Both the position numbers and the translations under genes were made by a program. Source: Struthio camelus (taxonomy: Eukaryota > Chordata > Aves > Struthioniformes > Struthionidae). Taken from it: a stretch of 64,000 bases of DNA. Location of the stretch: the NCBI RefSeq assembly GCF_040807025.1, contig NC_090943.1:142868264-142932263 (forward strand), read 5' to 3'. Positions 46,600 through 57,784 of the stretch are shown piece by piece. Below the pieces are notes generated by a model. It saw only the letters and a list, made by a program, of their open reading frames with translations, did not search any database and was not told the DNA's origin. Each line of letters begins with the position of its first letter. Within the stretch, counting starts at the first letter, position 1.

Positions 46600-49300
46600 G
46601 TAGGCCACAGTTACAGAGCTACAGTGTAGAGATTATTTGTTTCTGGTTGCCTAGAAGAGATGAAGAAGAGCTGGTGAAGGCAGCACCCTCGGAGGAAATA
46701 GGGAAGGTGAGTGCTTGGATAAGATACTGGGACAGGATTTGAATTTAATTTGTTTTGTCAGAGGCTTCCTCTGGGCAGATGCTGTCGCAGATCCTCCAAG
46801 ATTTTTAAGTACATAACCACCTTGAAGTTAATGATTTAGACATCTTGAGGCGTTAGGAGTTCTTTGTCTTCCCATATTTATAAAATGGCAGAGTGCATCC
46901 CTATTTCATGAACATAAATACATAAAAAATTAATCTGATTTGCCTGTAAAATATTTTAAATGGTTTGTGCCAGCCCTAATTTGACCAAGAATGGTGTCTA
47001 CAACACCAGTGAATAAAAGGATCTTCACTCTCATGGATTTTAAAAGCCAGAAGTGAAGCACCCTTGAGAGATGAGCAGTGGCTTTCTGTGTGGATATTCT
47101 CCCACAGAGAAAGCTAGGAAGTCTTAATTAAAAAGGGGAAAGACAAACTGATAAATGTGCCTAGACAGATCAGTATGAGACCAGAACGTCACTCAATTTG
47201 ATAAAACTATCAGTCATACAACTCCTGGGAAGTTAACAATGCTGGGTCTGTGATAAATTCATGGTCTGCAAAATAGAAATAGGGTGATAATTATAATATA
47301 AAAGTCTCTAGAATATATGTTGTTATGTTTCTCAAAGCAGTGCACTGGGTCACACATTGTTTTATGTTTCCCTAGCAATGATTTGTTAACTGGTTCCCTT
47401 CTTCTCCCAAAGGGCTTTAAAATACAGTATCTAACTTATTTTTCTCTAGATCGCTATCCAGAAGCTCAAGGTGTTACCTGTAGCAACATTATGGTAAAAA
47501 GACTTGTTCTCACAAAAGTTAATTTTAGATATTTTACTATCAAGGAAATGACCTGAAACTTGTTCAGATTACTTATATGGCCCTCCCAATTACGTTTCAA
47601 GGGGTAAAACTGTGCAGAGCTGATAAAGAAATGGCAAACAGTGGTTGAATACCATGTGCTTCTATCAAGTCTTGCATCTGTTTTATTCACTTGAAACATC
47701 ATTGACTTCAATTAAATTACTCCCGATACCAATCAGAGTGCAGTAACCCCCTAATTCTGCATTTAATGAAGCCAATGATTAGATCTTATTTAAATGGGTA
47801 CACTCTCCACCTTTATTTGTTGTGCAGTGAGCAGAGACTACCTGATCCAGTTTCACTAGAAGGGACGTGGCTGCACAGCAGCTCCAGCAAAGTCAAGGCA
47901 GGGCTGCTGTGGTTCTGCTCTCTCTCTGCTGTACTGCGTGTGGAAGGGGAAACGATAGGCCAATTGATAGAGCTGGCAAAATCGGAGTTGCTTCCAGATG
48001 TGTATTTAGCTTTGAAAAAAAAGATTTAAGTTTTCTGGGGGATGTGCTTGTACCTGGGACTTTGGTATACCAATTCATTCCATAATTTTGTTACAGTTTA
48101 CATGACTTCCTGATTTGTCGGAGCCAGAATAAGTTAGTTCTTTGCCTATGGATATCTGAAGGGGGAAAAAAATAAGCAAAGGTGATCAGGCTTGCAGTTT
48201 GTATGCCTCTCTGTTTCACCTGAATTTTGATGAGAACAAACATCTCTAATACATACCATTTTCAAAAGGAGTCTTCAGGTTTCTCAGAATGATTGTCTTA
48301 AACTTCCTTCCCGCTTGAAGCAAGTGTCAGAAAATGCAGAAAAGGAGTGAATAGTTTACAATTAACCTAACAATTGTGTGTTTTTAAAAGGCAAAGATTA
48401 ACCACAGCAGTTTCAAAAATCTGCATAAGAAGGGTTTAGGTGTAAGGTTTTTTTGGGAATTGGCTAGATTTTGTGAAACTATATAATTAATTTAGGTGTG
48501 AGTATTTTGGTTCTATGTCTGTGAGTTGCTGCTCATAGGAGACCCAGAAATGGCTCTGTGAGGGTGAAGGCCCTGCTGACATACTACTGAAACCCTCTGC
48601 TTTGGTGCTCACGTGGTACCATCTGGGGGGCACTATCTGCTTATGGATATGTGTTGGAGACAGCTTGTGCTGAAAACATGGCAAACTCGGCCAGGTTTGG
48701 GTGCTAGATGTGTATGTATCTCAGGTGAGGCTGACTTTTGTAGGAGGACATGCTGGGCTGCTTGGAGCAAAGGCAGCAGCCATAGATGCTGCTGGACCTG
48801 ATGCCATCCTGTACGGCCCGGCGAGGCTGCAAGTGGTTGGCAGCAGCAAGCCCCACCACGTACTTCTGCTCGGGCATTTGCGGAGAGCCTGGTCCCCGTG
48901 GAGGCAGTGCAGCAGCCGCAGTTCTGCCACAACCAAGCACGGAGGATTTGGGCTTGGGGTGCAGGGAGCCGCAGACCCTCCCTGCATGGTAACTGCAAGA
49001 GTCAAAGGCTGAATCTCGTGCACCCTAAATCTGACCTGCTTGTTGTAAACGGATGGGCTGCCTCTTCCACTCTCTGTATGCGGAAGATTTTGAGGGATGG
49101 GCTTTTAAAAACTGGCATGTTCTCAGCGCTTGTTGTGCTGCGGATCAGTTGGCTGGTTTTACCACGGTACTGTGGAGTCCAGGGTTGATATTTTTCCAGT
49201 GAGGTAGGAACAGCTGCAGATCTGTCCTCTCTAAGCCGTACCATGTGGACTAGGGGCAAAACATCCCCACAGTTTGGGATAAGCTAGGATCTCAGACTAT
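46600..49300. other. Intergenic, no gene recognised
   Basis: AT-rich to about 48.6 kb, then GC rises at about 48.75-49.0 kb, giving overlapping Ala/Gly/Pro-rich frames in several phases on both strands. That is a composition effect. No homologue recognised. Confidence 0.45.
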
Positions 49301-49359
49301 AATTGGCCAGCTCTTGCTTGGACTGTTGCTGCATGTTTTTTTTTTTCTCTCTCTCCCAG

Positions 49360-49860
49360 AGCAGTTCTCCTTGCGTGCAGCTTCGCTTGGCAGGAAGGCT
49401 GCAGCCGAGTGCCACCTTTCTGAGGTCAGAAGATGCTTGGGGGGAGAAGGGAAAGCGGAGGAGAGGGGGGGCGCCATCCGAAGCACCCCTGCGAGCCTGG
49501 GGGGTTCCCGGGGGTGGAGGGGGCTGGGGCAGAGGCCAGCCCCAGGGGCCGGAGGAGAGCCAGGGGGGCCGCCGCACGCGGGAGCCCCACGTGCCCACCC
49601 GGGGCTGCGACCGGGCTCGCTGCCTGCTCGTGGCAAGTCCTGTGGTCCTCTCGCAAGCGGTGGAAGGAGGAGGAGGAAAGGGAGACCGGGGGGCTGTGCC
49701 ACCAGGCCTCCCACCCCATCAAGGTGGGTGGAGGTGCTGCTGGGGAGTGGGGACCCTCCCCGGAGCGGGGCTCACCTGCCTCCAGCCCCGGCTTATGAGG
49801 GGGCTCCGCACCGTGGCTCGGTGGGAAACTTGCGTCCGCTGCTCACCCTCTTTTATTAAC
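49360..49860 (+). promoter_or_regulatory. Isolated CpG-rich block with splice-like borders
   Basis: A 500-bp GC- and CpG-rich island in AT-rich surroundings. Just before it is a strong acceptor-like tract (T-run, then CTCTCTCTCCCAG ending at 49359). A donor-like AAG|GTGGGT follows at 49723. Frames are open in all three plus phases, as expected of GC-rich DNA, so none is evidence of coding. Could be a promoter island, a first or internal exon of an unrecognised transcript, or a regulatory element. Confidence 0.4.
49499..49529 (+). other. G-quadruplex motif
   Basis: Four G-runs of 4-6 with loops of 2-5 nt (GGGGGG, GGGGG, GGGGG, GGGG) satisfy the standard intramolecular G4 pattern, inside the CpG-rich block. 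Confidence 0.75.
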
Positions 49861-49869
49861 ACACACGAA

Positions 49870-52800
49870 TGTTGCTTGTTCAGCCCAAGTAGCTTACTTG
49901 TTTGTTGGCTTTTTGGAGGAGCGGGCTGCTCAGATGATGAGTATCACAGGTCAGGGATCTGCCTGTCAGAGTATTTGTCGAGTGTATGCATGTAACAGGC
50001 AGCAAGACGGCAGCGCTGAGCTGCAAGTGGTTTACTCGCGGCACTGACCGTCCCTCCGCTCTTGGCGGGCTGCTGGCAGCTCTGCAGATGCTCCTGTTGT
50101 AAGGGTGTCGGGTGACTTTCATCACTGTATCAGTGCTAAGATTTATTATTTCTGTGATACAGATATGGAGGCTAGGCGGAAAAAAAAGAAGTAGCTAGCT
50201 GTTAGATTTTCTGTTACATACATTTTCCGTTTGTGGATTGTTTTGTTCCATGTTGGCACATTGTCACGTCTGGAACGTCAGTTCTAGGACTTGGGGAATT
50301 ATGGCAAAATCGTAGTCTGAAAATAAGTAAGCTGTTATCCTAATGCCAAAAGCTTGCAAATGTAATTTCATACTGTCTCTGAATGTTAAGCAAAGAATAA
50401 AAATCCAGAATTTACTCTCTTAAAATCCCATGGTCTATAAGTGCACAGTGTGGCACTTCATATCCTGGGAGATTTATGCTTTGTGGCTTATAAAGATATC
50501 TGTTATCTTTGCATTGAAACAAGTGGTTGTTGCCCTGTACACAGCCAGAAGGTGTTAGACATGCACTGTACACCAAGGCTGTTTAATGGTGATAATACTA
50601 GATAACTTTGAGCTAGTTTGACTCCCGTATATTCCAGAAGTTATGGGACGTTATGAGAATATGGCCAATCCAAACTATTTTTAGCTATAGTAAGGTTGGT
50701 GTCATCAAAGTATTTGCATCCTCGGAGCAGAGCAAGATCAGGAGGGAAGGTAATATATATTTTTCTACACCATCTGATAAAGACAAAGTCCAACAAAGTG
50801 TGAATGCTAGTAATTGTTTCTCACTTAGATTTTGCTTCAACTTGTCATTTGTTAGAGGGATAATGTAACTTTTTCCAGCAATATCTACTAACCTTTGTCT
50901 ACACAGAGAGGTAAGATCTCTATCTGCTGGGTAATAGCAAGGAATAGTGCAGTTCTGCACAACTACTTGCTGTGCACTTGGGAGCACAGCAAGCTCTTGG
51001 AGCTCTAAAAAGTTAATGGAAAGGGAACCAGTTAAAAGTGTGGAATAAACAGGTGATGGGAGCCTTTGTCTGCCGCATGCAAGGTGAGTTTGGCCTCATT
51101 CAGGTTCAGGACATAACAAGGATGCTCTATGAGCATTTTTTTTTTTCCTTTAAGTTGAAGAATTGCGCCTGATTCACTCTGGGAGAGAAACCAACTTGCA
51201 AGAAAGAGTATGGAAGGAAACCACTCTGTAAAGGAAAATTATCTGAGGTGGCTGAAGATTTCTGTTAAGGAGAAAAAATCCAATATGAAGCTATCTCCCC
51301 CTTTCCCTTACTATCCCTATCCTTCCCCAAAACTGAGGAAGTATTTCCTTAGGGAATAGATATGGAAATACTAGGGAGGAATTAAAGTTCAGAAGAGACT
51401 TAATTCTACTGGAAATATATTTGTGTTACATGGTTTAGTATTGATCTGTAGCAGGTTACCTTGAGCACTTTGTAGAGTTTTCCTGTGGCACCGTGCCTGG
51501 AGTCACTGAAACGTCAAGAGTCCCCCAGAGCTTTGAGAAGTGCCAGTTATGAGAAAAACCTGGAAGCAGCTTTACATCCTGCAAGACCTCAGGAGTAACA
51601 AAAATATCACGCGAGACATAAGAACTCTTCTCTTAGTCGTGTAGAATTAGAATCCTTACTCTATACATTTCTTTAGAACAGCAAATGCCTCTAAGCCTGA
51701 TGCCATGAAAAAGATTTGGGGACTCTGTTAGGGCTGCCCTTGAGGAAGCTCGTGGAAGGAGAATGCTTTTATACTTTTCTTCTGAGACCTGATGCCAGAC
51801 TCCTATAGTGTCAAGATACTACATCCAGTAAAAAGTTTTAACAAAGGAATGTGAGGCAGAGGCTTGATATATGTGTAATCTTCATACCTGGCCAACTGGA
51901 AAAAAAAACCCCAAGATCATGTCAACAGAGCAAGAATTACAGAAAGTAGAGCAATGACAGCTTAGAGAAACAGTGATGATGTTGGACAGAGAAGTGGCGC
52001 AGTTAGCAGAACAGATTGTACCTGTCCTGCTAAGAAGATGGACAAGGTGAATGACAGACAACTGAAATCCTTAGTTATTAAAGTAAAGCGCTTGAGGAAG
52101 AAAAATTTGATGTATAATAAACTTTCTTTTAAAGGGCTGATAGAGTTATGGTATGAGGGCGGTTGCAACTCAGCTACAGATAGTGAAGGATGGTTCCTGA
52201 TCCAAGACAGATGTGAAAGTGTTATGTGAAGGAACTCTTTTTTCAGGACAGCTATAAGCTCCAAAGAAATAGGGAAAATGACATTCTCTGGGGCAAAATT
52301 ACTTAAGGAGAGAGGAAAGGGTGTTTTTTAAAAAAGGTTCTACTGAAACAGAACTACTGAATGTTTACTGAAGTTTGCAAGGTTGATTTAGAGAGACATG
52401 CTATTATGGACACAGACCTTAGCAAATGTTTACTTTCCAAAAACAGCCTGCAGTTTAATGTGGAGGAATACAGAGGAAAAGAAATATGACATCAGGTATT
52501 GGTAGCAGCCTGGTCACGGCAGTGCATGGATGCAAGTTGGGACCTCAGTTTTTGGGAATGAATCCACGACTTTCTCCTCTGTTAACAGTGGAGCATAATG
52601 TGATTGCAATGCTGATGCAACAAAAGCAAATATGATCCCAGACTGTGCCAGATATTTCTGCTAAAATACTGATGCTAAGCTAACAAATACAGTACAGGAT
52701 GGTTTGGTGGGTGTGGAAGTTGGACAGATACAGGAGGAGGACATGGTTTTGCCACCTCCTGAGCCAGAAAAAAAACATGCCCCTCACAAATAAATTAATC

Positions 52801-53580
52801 CTGGAAAGGGACAGGGAGACAAAAAGGGACTGACAAAAACACCTTTTATCATTTGACTGGGAAATGGTAAATAGTGAGAGTAAAACTGACTCTGAAGAGT
52901 GTGGATTGATGTCATCATATTGGAGGACTGGTTGGTAAAACGGAAGGTGAATTCAATTTTAAGCTTGGAGTAAGGCTCTAATTATATAAGTACAATGAGG
53001 AGCCTCAAACCGACTATTACAGCTCAAGACAGAGGTTTGTTATTTACAATGGTCAGTTCTTCTAACATCAATTCAGTGTTTAGCAGCAATGAAAAAGAAA
53101 AACTGAATTTTAGGAATTACAAGGTAAGAACTGGAGACCAAAATAGTTATTTCACTGTGTATTTCCCTGTTGTATTGGTAGTACATGTGGTTCTGGTCTC
53201 TGCATCCCAAAAACTACATAGTAGAACTAATCAGAGAGAGTAGAATAATCAGAGGTATGGAAAGAATTCCCTACAAGAAGAATGGCTCTTTGACTCAGAG
53301 AAGATGCAACTAAAGGAGAATAAGATAACCTATATTAAGTCAGGAATGGTGTTTAAAAAAAGGTTCAGTGACTATTTTTCAGATCACAAGAACACAGGGA
53401 CAGCCAATAAAATTATCAATCTGGCAGAAAGTTGTAAATATAAATACTTTTAAAGTACTGAGTAATTTAAAGTCAAGTAAAAAGAAAAGCTTTTATCGTA
53501 ATTCCTAGTTAACTCATGTCATTCCTTTGATAGAACCCAAAAATCTAAATGACCTCAAAGACAGGTGAGGAGAGATGAAT
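49870..53580. other. Intergenic, possibly decayed repeat, no gene recognised
   Basis: No recognised exon. Between about 51.0 and 53.5 kb there are many short frames broken by stops, in a purine-rich, element-like texture. I could not match any of it to a known family. Confidence 0.4.
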
Positions 53581-53581
53581 G

Positions 53582-54184
53582 GAATCACAGAATCACACAG
53601 AATCACAGAATCGTTTAGGTTGGAAGGGACCGCTGGAGATCATCTAGTCCAACCTCCTTGCTCAAGCAGGGACCTCTAGAGCATATTGCCCAGGATCACA
53701 TCCAGACGGGTTTTGAATATCTCCAGCGAAGGAGACTCCACTACCTCTCTGGGCAACCTGTTCCAATGCTCTGTCACCCTCACAGTGAAGAAGTTTTTCC
53801 TCAGGTTCAGATGGAACTTCCTGTGGTTCAGTTTCTGCCCGTTGCCTCTTGTCCTGTTGCTGGGCACCACGGAAAAGAGGCTGGCCTCATCTTCTTGACA
53901 CTCCCCCTTCAGATACTTGTACACGTTGATGAGATCGCCTCTCAATCTTCTCTTCTCCAGGCTGAACAGGCCCAGCTCTTGCAGTCTTTCTTCATAGGAG
54001 AGGTGCTCCAGTCCCCTCATCATCTGTGTAGCCCTCCGCTGGACTCTCTCCAGGAGTGCCATGTCTCTTTTGTACTGGGGAGCCCAGCACTGGACACAGT
54101 ACTCCAGGTGAGGCCTCCCCAGGGCTGAGTAGAGGGGCAGGATCACTTCCCTCGACCTGCTGGCAACACTCTGCCTAATGCAGA
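53582..54184 (-). mobile_element. Young CR1 LINE, 5'-truncated, minus strand
   Basis: The minus strand encodes an uninterrupted 156-residue end of CR1 ORF2 (54146 to 53676). It includes [55 protein letters not shown] and [20 protein letters not shown], then the 3' UTR and an octamer-like AATCACAG tail at 53582-53612. The similarity to avian CR1 and the intact frame indicate a recent insertion. The 5' end near 54184 is where similarity to the consensus stops. A truncated LINE like this cannot move on its own. Confidence 0.95.
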
Positions 54185-54399
54185 AGGAAGAACACGGCTA
54201 TTAAACACAAAACTGAAAGCGCAAATTCTGACTGTGGAGCACCTACCTCATAAATCACTGGAAGAACACAGACTGTAAAGGCCCACCCAACACTTGTCCT
54301 GTACTGGTACGTTTTTCTTAAGTATTTGCTGCTGACCATCCTTAGAGATCCTTGTAGCGGGCTAGATTTGGTTTAAGTCTCTACAGCTGTACTTAAATG

Positions 54400-54700
54400 T
54401 TAATATCGTGTCCAGTTCTGATAGCAATCAGATGAGATTAAGAGGAAATAAGCAAAGGCAAGTATCTCTAGGATGTGCTGTAGGGTGACTGATGATCTTA
54501 TGAGGGGAGACAAGATGTTCTTTTGCCTGCGTAGCTAGCAAAAATGAGGCAGAGGACATATAAAAACTGAATGTGTCCTCTGTAAATACATCAAGCAGTA
54601 TTGGCTAAGGAGAAGAAAAGCAGCTATGTAAACTGTATAGTGTGATTGCCTTTGACAGGAGAAGACCATACAAGATGCCCCAAAAGTCTCTTCCAGTACT
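54400..54700 (+). mobile_element. Old, degenerate CR1 fragment
   Basis: Contains decayed versions of CR1 ORF2-end blocks: CTTATGAGGGGAGACAAG, then GCCTGCGTAGCTAGCAAAAA, then GAGGACATATAAAAACTG and CTGTAAATACATCA. These are the equivalents of the [22 protein letters not shown] region, with indels and stops. Boundaries approximate. Confidence 0.6.
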
Positions 54701-54704
54701 GTGG

Positions 54705-56270
54705 CTGTGCATGGTGGAAAAAAAATTATAACTAGAGAGGATTAGCCTGTTAATGTGATTGAGATGTGATCATGAGAGAGGGCCCTCTAGCTCGTTTCTT
54801 ACTTGCTCAGTTAAAAGAATAAAAATTTTTGAGTGGTGCTGAAGTTCAGATGGAGCAAGGACAGAAGCACTGCTGTTCTTGTCTTCCCGTGTTTTTTCTG
54901 AACCTGCTTGTATCTCCATTGTTAGCCTCTAACCTGTCTGTTTGTACTTGCATCCGCTATTATTTTCTGTGTCCAAATGCCAGAATTATGAAGTTTCTAG
55001 AGAGAACTATTGTTCATAGACTGATTTTCTGTTTTTAGGCTGTGGACCATTGAGCTGGGCCTGCTTCATAATTAATCTATGCTTTTTCCAAGTGTCTTCA
55101 AATGATACCTTTTGCAATTGTACACAGATTCTGCCAGACCTCTGCTGAGCGTTGTCAAGTTTCCTGGTGGTGCTTCCCATCTCTTATGTTTCAGGACCTT
55201 CTAGAGCCCTATCAGAACAGTAGTATGCAGAGGCAGCTCAACCTTAGCATGTGCATAGTTAGTAAATGGAGTAATTTGGACGTTGGCATGCCTTTATATT
55301 TCATTTGGGTAAAGAACAGGAGATGCTGCTGACTGCTCAGTTGAGAGTTTCATCTCGCTAATAGTGCTGGCACAGAGTAACTGTTGAGACATGATGAAAA
55401 CAGAAGAAAGAAGACCCCCAGTCACAGGGCCTGTGACTTAGCTGCTTATTTGAACAAGGATTTTTAAAAAATATTTTAAAATGGCTTGTTGTTCAGAGAA
55501 AATGGGGGCTTTTTTGGTGGGGCTATAGGCAGCCATTCTGCTTGTTCTCAGAGGTCTGTACAGTGTTTATCAGCAGTGTACTGCTTGAGAGAGATGGCAA
55601 TTTGATCAGTGCAGGAGGTACTAACATTTGTAGCCCACTGAGTCTTTCAATGACCTCTACTAAACATGTAGGGGGAAAAAAGCCTTTTGCTGAATTGGTG
55701 GAAAATCTTTAAAACTGCCCATTTCCAAAACCACTGGTGACTGCAGAGAGGTTACAGTTTTTATAAACAGAAGAAAAAAACAAGCAGTAGTTTATCTGAA
55801 TTTTGTGCCTGATAAAGGAGCAGTGCCAACGTAAGAAAGATTTTATGGTGTGTATAGGAATTTAATTGATTTAATGTGAAAACTGTAAAAAGAAGAGAAA
55901 CATTGACTGAAGATGACTAACCCTAAAATGTTCAGTAAAATTTCTATATCTGTACAGATGGCAGCTATAGCTCCCTGGCATCTTCAATAACTGTGTATTC
56001 CTAGCCATTTTTTAAATGGATGACCACAAGAAGGCACAGCATGTCCTGCATTCCAGCTTTGCTTTTGTTAGTGTTTCAGGTCCAGAAGAGTACATGAATA
56101 CATGCTTCAGAACCTACCCAGTGTTTGTGAAGTAACTGGAAAAAAGACATTATGTTCCACATGGTCTGTGATCATTTTGAGAAACATCCTGAAGGAGTCT
56201 CCACTACAGACGGAAATTCTTTCACCTGTCTATGCAGCTGTGCATGCCTGAATGGTGTGAGATCTATGAA
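54705..56270. other. Intergenic, no gene recognised
   Basis: AT-rich sequence without a recognised exon, RNA gene or repeat family. Confidence 0.5.
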
Positions 56271-56276
56271 CATTTT

Positions 56277-56343
56277 GTTTCCCATGATACACTTATCACG
56301 AACTTATGCATGATAAGTGCGTGATAAGTGTATCATGGAAAAC
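56277..56343. repeat. Nested fold-back inverted repeat
   Basis: 24-bp arms (GTTTCCCATGATACACTTAT and on, 56277-56300; complement at 56320-56343) match except at one base. The 19-nt spacer holds a second hairpin, ACTTAT/ATAAGT with a 5-nt loop (56302-56318). Could be a cruciform-capable site, a remnant of a small inverted-repeat transposon, or the product of template switching. Confidence 0.85.
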
Positions 56344-57489
56344 AAACTGAATCACTTGTTGTCACCTTTTGCAGGAATGACCCAAAGTCACCTGTGGATA
56401 ATGACCACCTCTTGGTTTTTGAGGAAATTCTGGAAAACTAAGAGAGATCTTCAAGTGTGAAAATTCACAACTCTCCAGCGTATTTGTAGGCACCACTGTT
56501 AAGTACAATGTGAAATTTCTCCTGAAGATCACGCTTGGAGAGTGATGCAGAAAGAATTATCTGAAGTCTGGAACACTACTTCTCCATGCAATATCATCAT
56601 GGCTCAAAGGTGAACTATAATCTATTACTTACAGGATGATTTGTGCACTTGTTCTGGAAGGCTTCCCAAATAATTCTGGTGGGTAACAGAGTTGCAATAA
56701 ATTTAGTAATAAATGAGTCTTCAAGCTGCCACATGTCTCAGAACTGTCTAGGTGAGTATATGGGAAAGAACTTTTCTTCTGAGGTTGTATATGGTGAACT
56801 CTCAGAGCTCAACACCATTAGAAACCACTGTTTTAAAATAAATAAATAAACAAAGACCTTGATAGGGGCTTCAGAGCAAACCTGAGGAGTGAGCAGTACA
56901 TAGGCAGGTGCTTCAAGGTGCATTCAAGCTGACTTGTCCCATGGAACTCTGTACATCCTCTTTCAAAATTAAGGGCCTATTGAGACATCACCAGCAAACG
57001 TGCTATCAACTAGAGTTGATTGTGAAATACAGTTTTCTATTTTCATGACTGTTTTTAATTTTATTACATTTCTACAGTTTCCATGTTCTTCCCTTTGCTG
57101 CTTTACCTTTTACTTTGAAATTTCAGAGGTGAATTTTTAGTGGTGTCCATACCTTCTTCTGTCTTGCACCTCTAACATTTAAACTTGAAAAGGAAAATTA
57201 TTTCAACTTCTTTATCAAAAGAGAGAAAAGGTGGGAATATATGACATAATATAAGTATCATTCATATTTTTATGTTGACCACAGACTGACTTTATCTTAA
57301 AAATTTCTTTTTTTTAAGGCAGTGAAATCATATTTCATTTAGAAAAATATAAAATATTGATGGAAACAATGGAATTCATAGCCATGACTTCAAGAAGACT
57401 AACTGAAGGAGGGAGTCCGGGGTAAGGCAAAATGAAAGATTGAAGGCCTAGAGAAAGTATGATCTAAAAGGAAAGAATGAAAAAAAATG

Positions 57490-57780
57490 AGTTGTTTTGC
57501 TCAAAGGGGGAAGTACAAAGGGAGCACAACAGCCTTTTATATATTATTTCAAGGCTATTGCAAAGAGGAAGAGGATAATTTGTTTTGGATAACCATCCTG
57601 GATAGGCCAGGAAGACATTTCAGCAGGGAAGGTTCAGGTTAGACACTAGGAAAAAACTTTCTAATAAACATACTTGAGGATGGTAGAACACTAATATTGT
57701 CATGGGAGACAGTGGAGTGTCTCTTGTTAAACTTTTTAAAATAGAGCTGATCATGCTTTATTATCCTGTGGAGAGATTCA
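57490..57780 (+). mobile_element. Old, degenerate CR1 fragment
   Basis: Eroded CR1 blocks in order: CTATTGCAAAGAGGAAGAGG, then GGTTCAGGTTAGACACTAGG, then AAAAAACTTTCTAA, then a GGAGACAGTGGAGTGTCTC-type block corresponding to the conserved gtggagtctcc segment. No intact frame. Boundaries approximate. Confidence 0.65.
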
Positions 57781-57784
57781 CAGT

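Noticed and set aside
49292-49995. Long overlapping frames (up to 230 codons) on both strands at 49.3-50.0 kb
   Set aside because: All phases are open because the DNA is GC-rich. The products are Gly/Pro/Arg low-complexity without domains. Kept only as a CpG-rich block.
51000-53560. Suspected endogenous retrovirus internal region
   Set aside because: No protease, reverse transcriptase or integrase motif, primer-binding site or LTR pair could be identified. Left as unclassified intergenic DNA.
53658-54128. 156-codon plus-strand frame at the young CR1
   Set aside because: It is the antisense shadow of the CR1 ORF2 end, which is the real coding sense on the minus strand.
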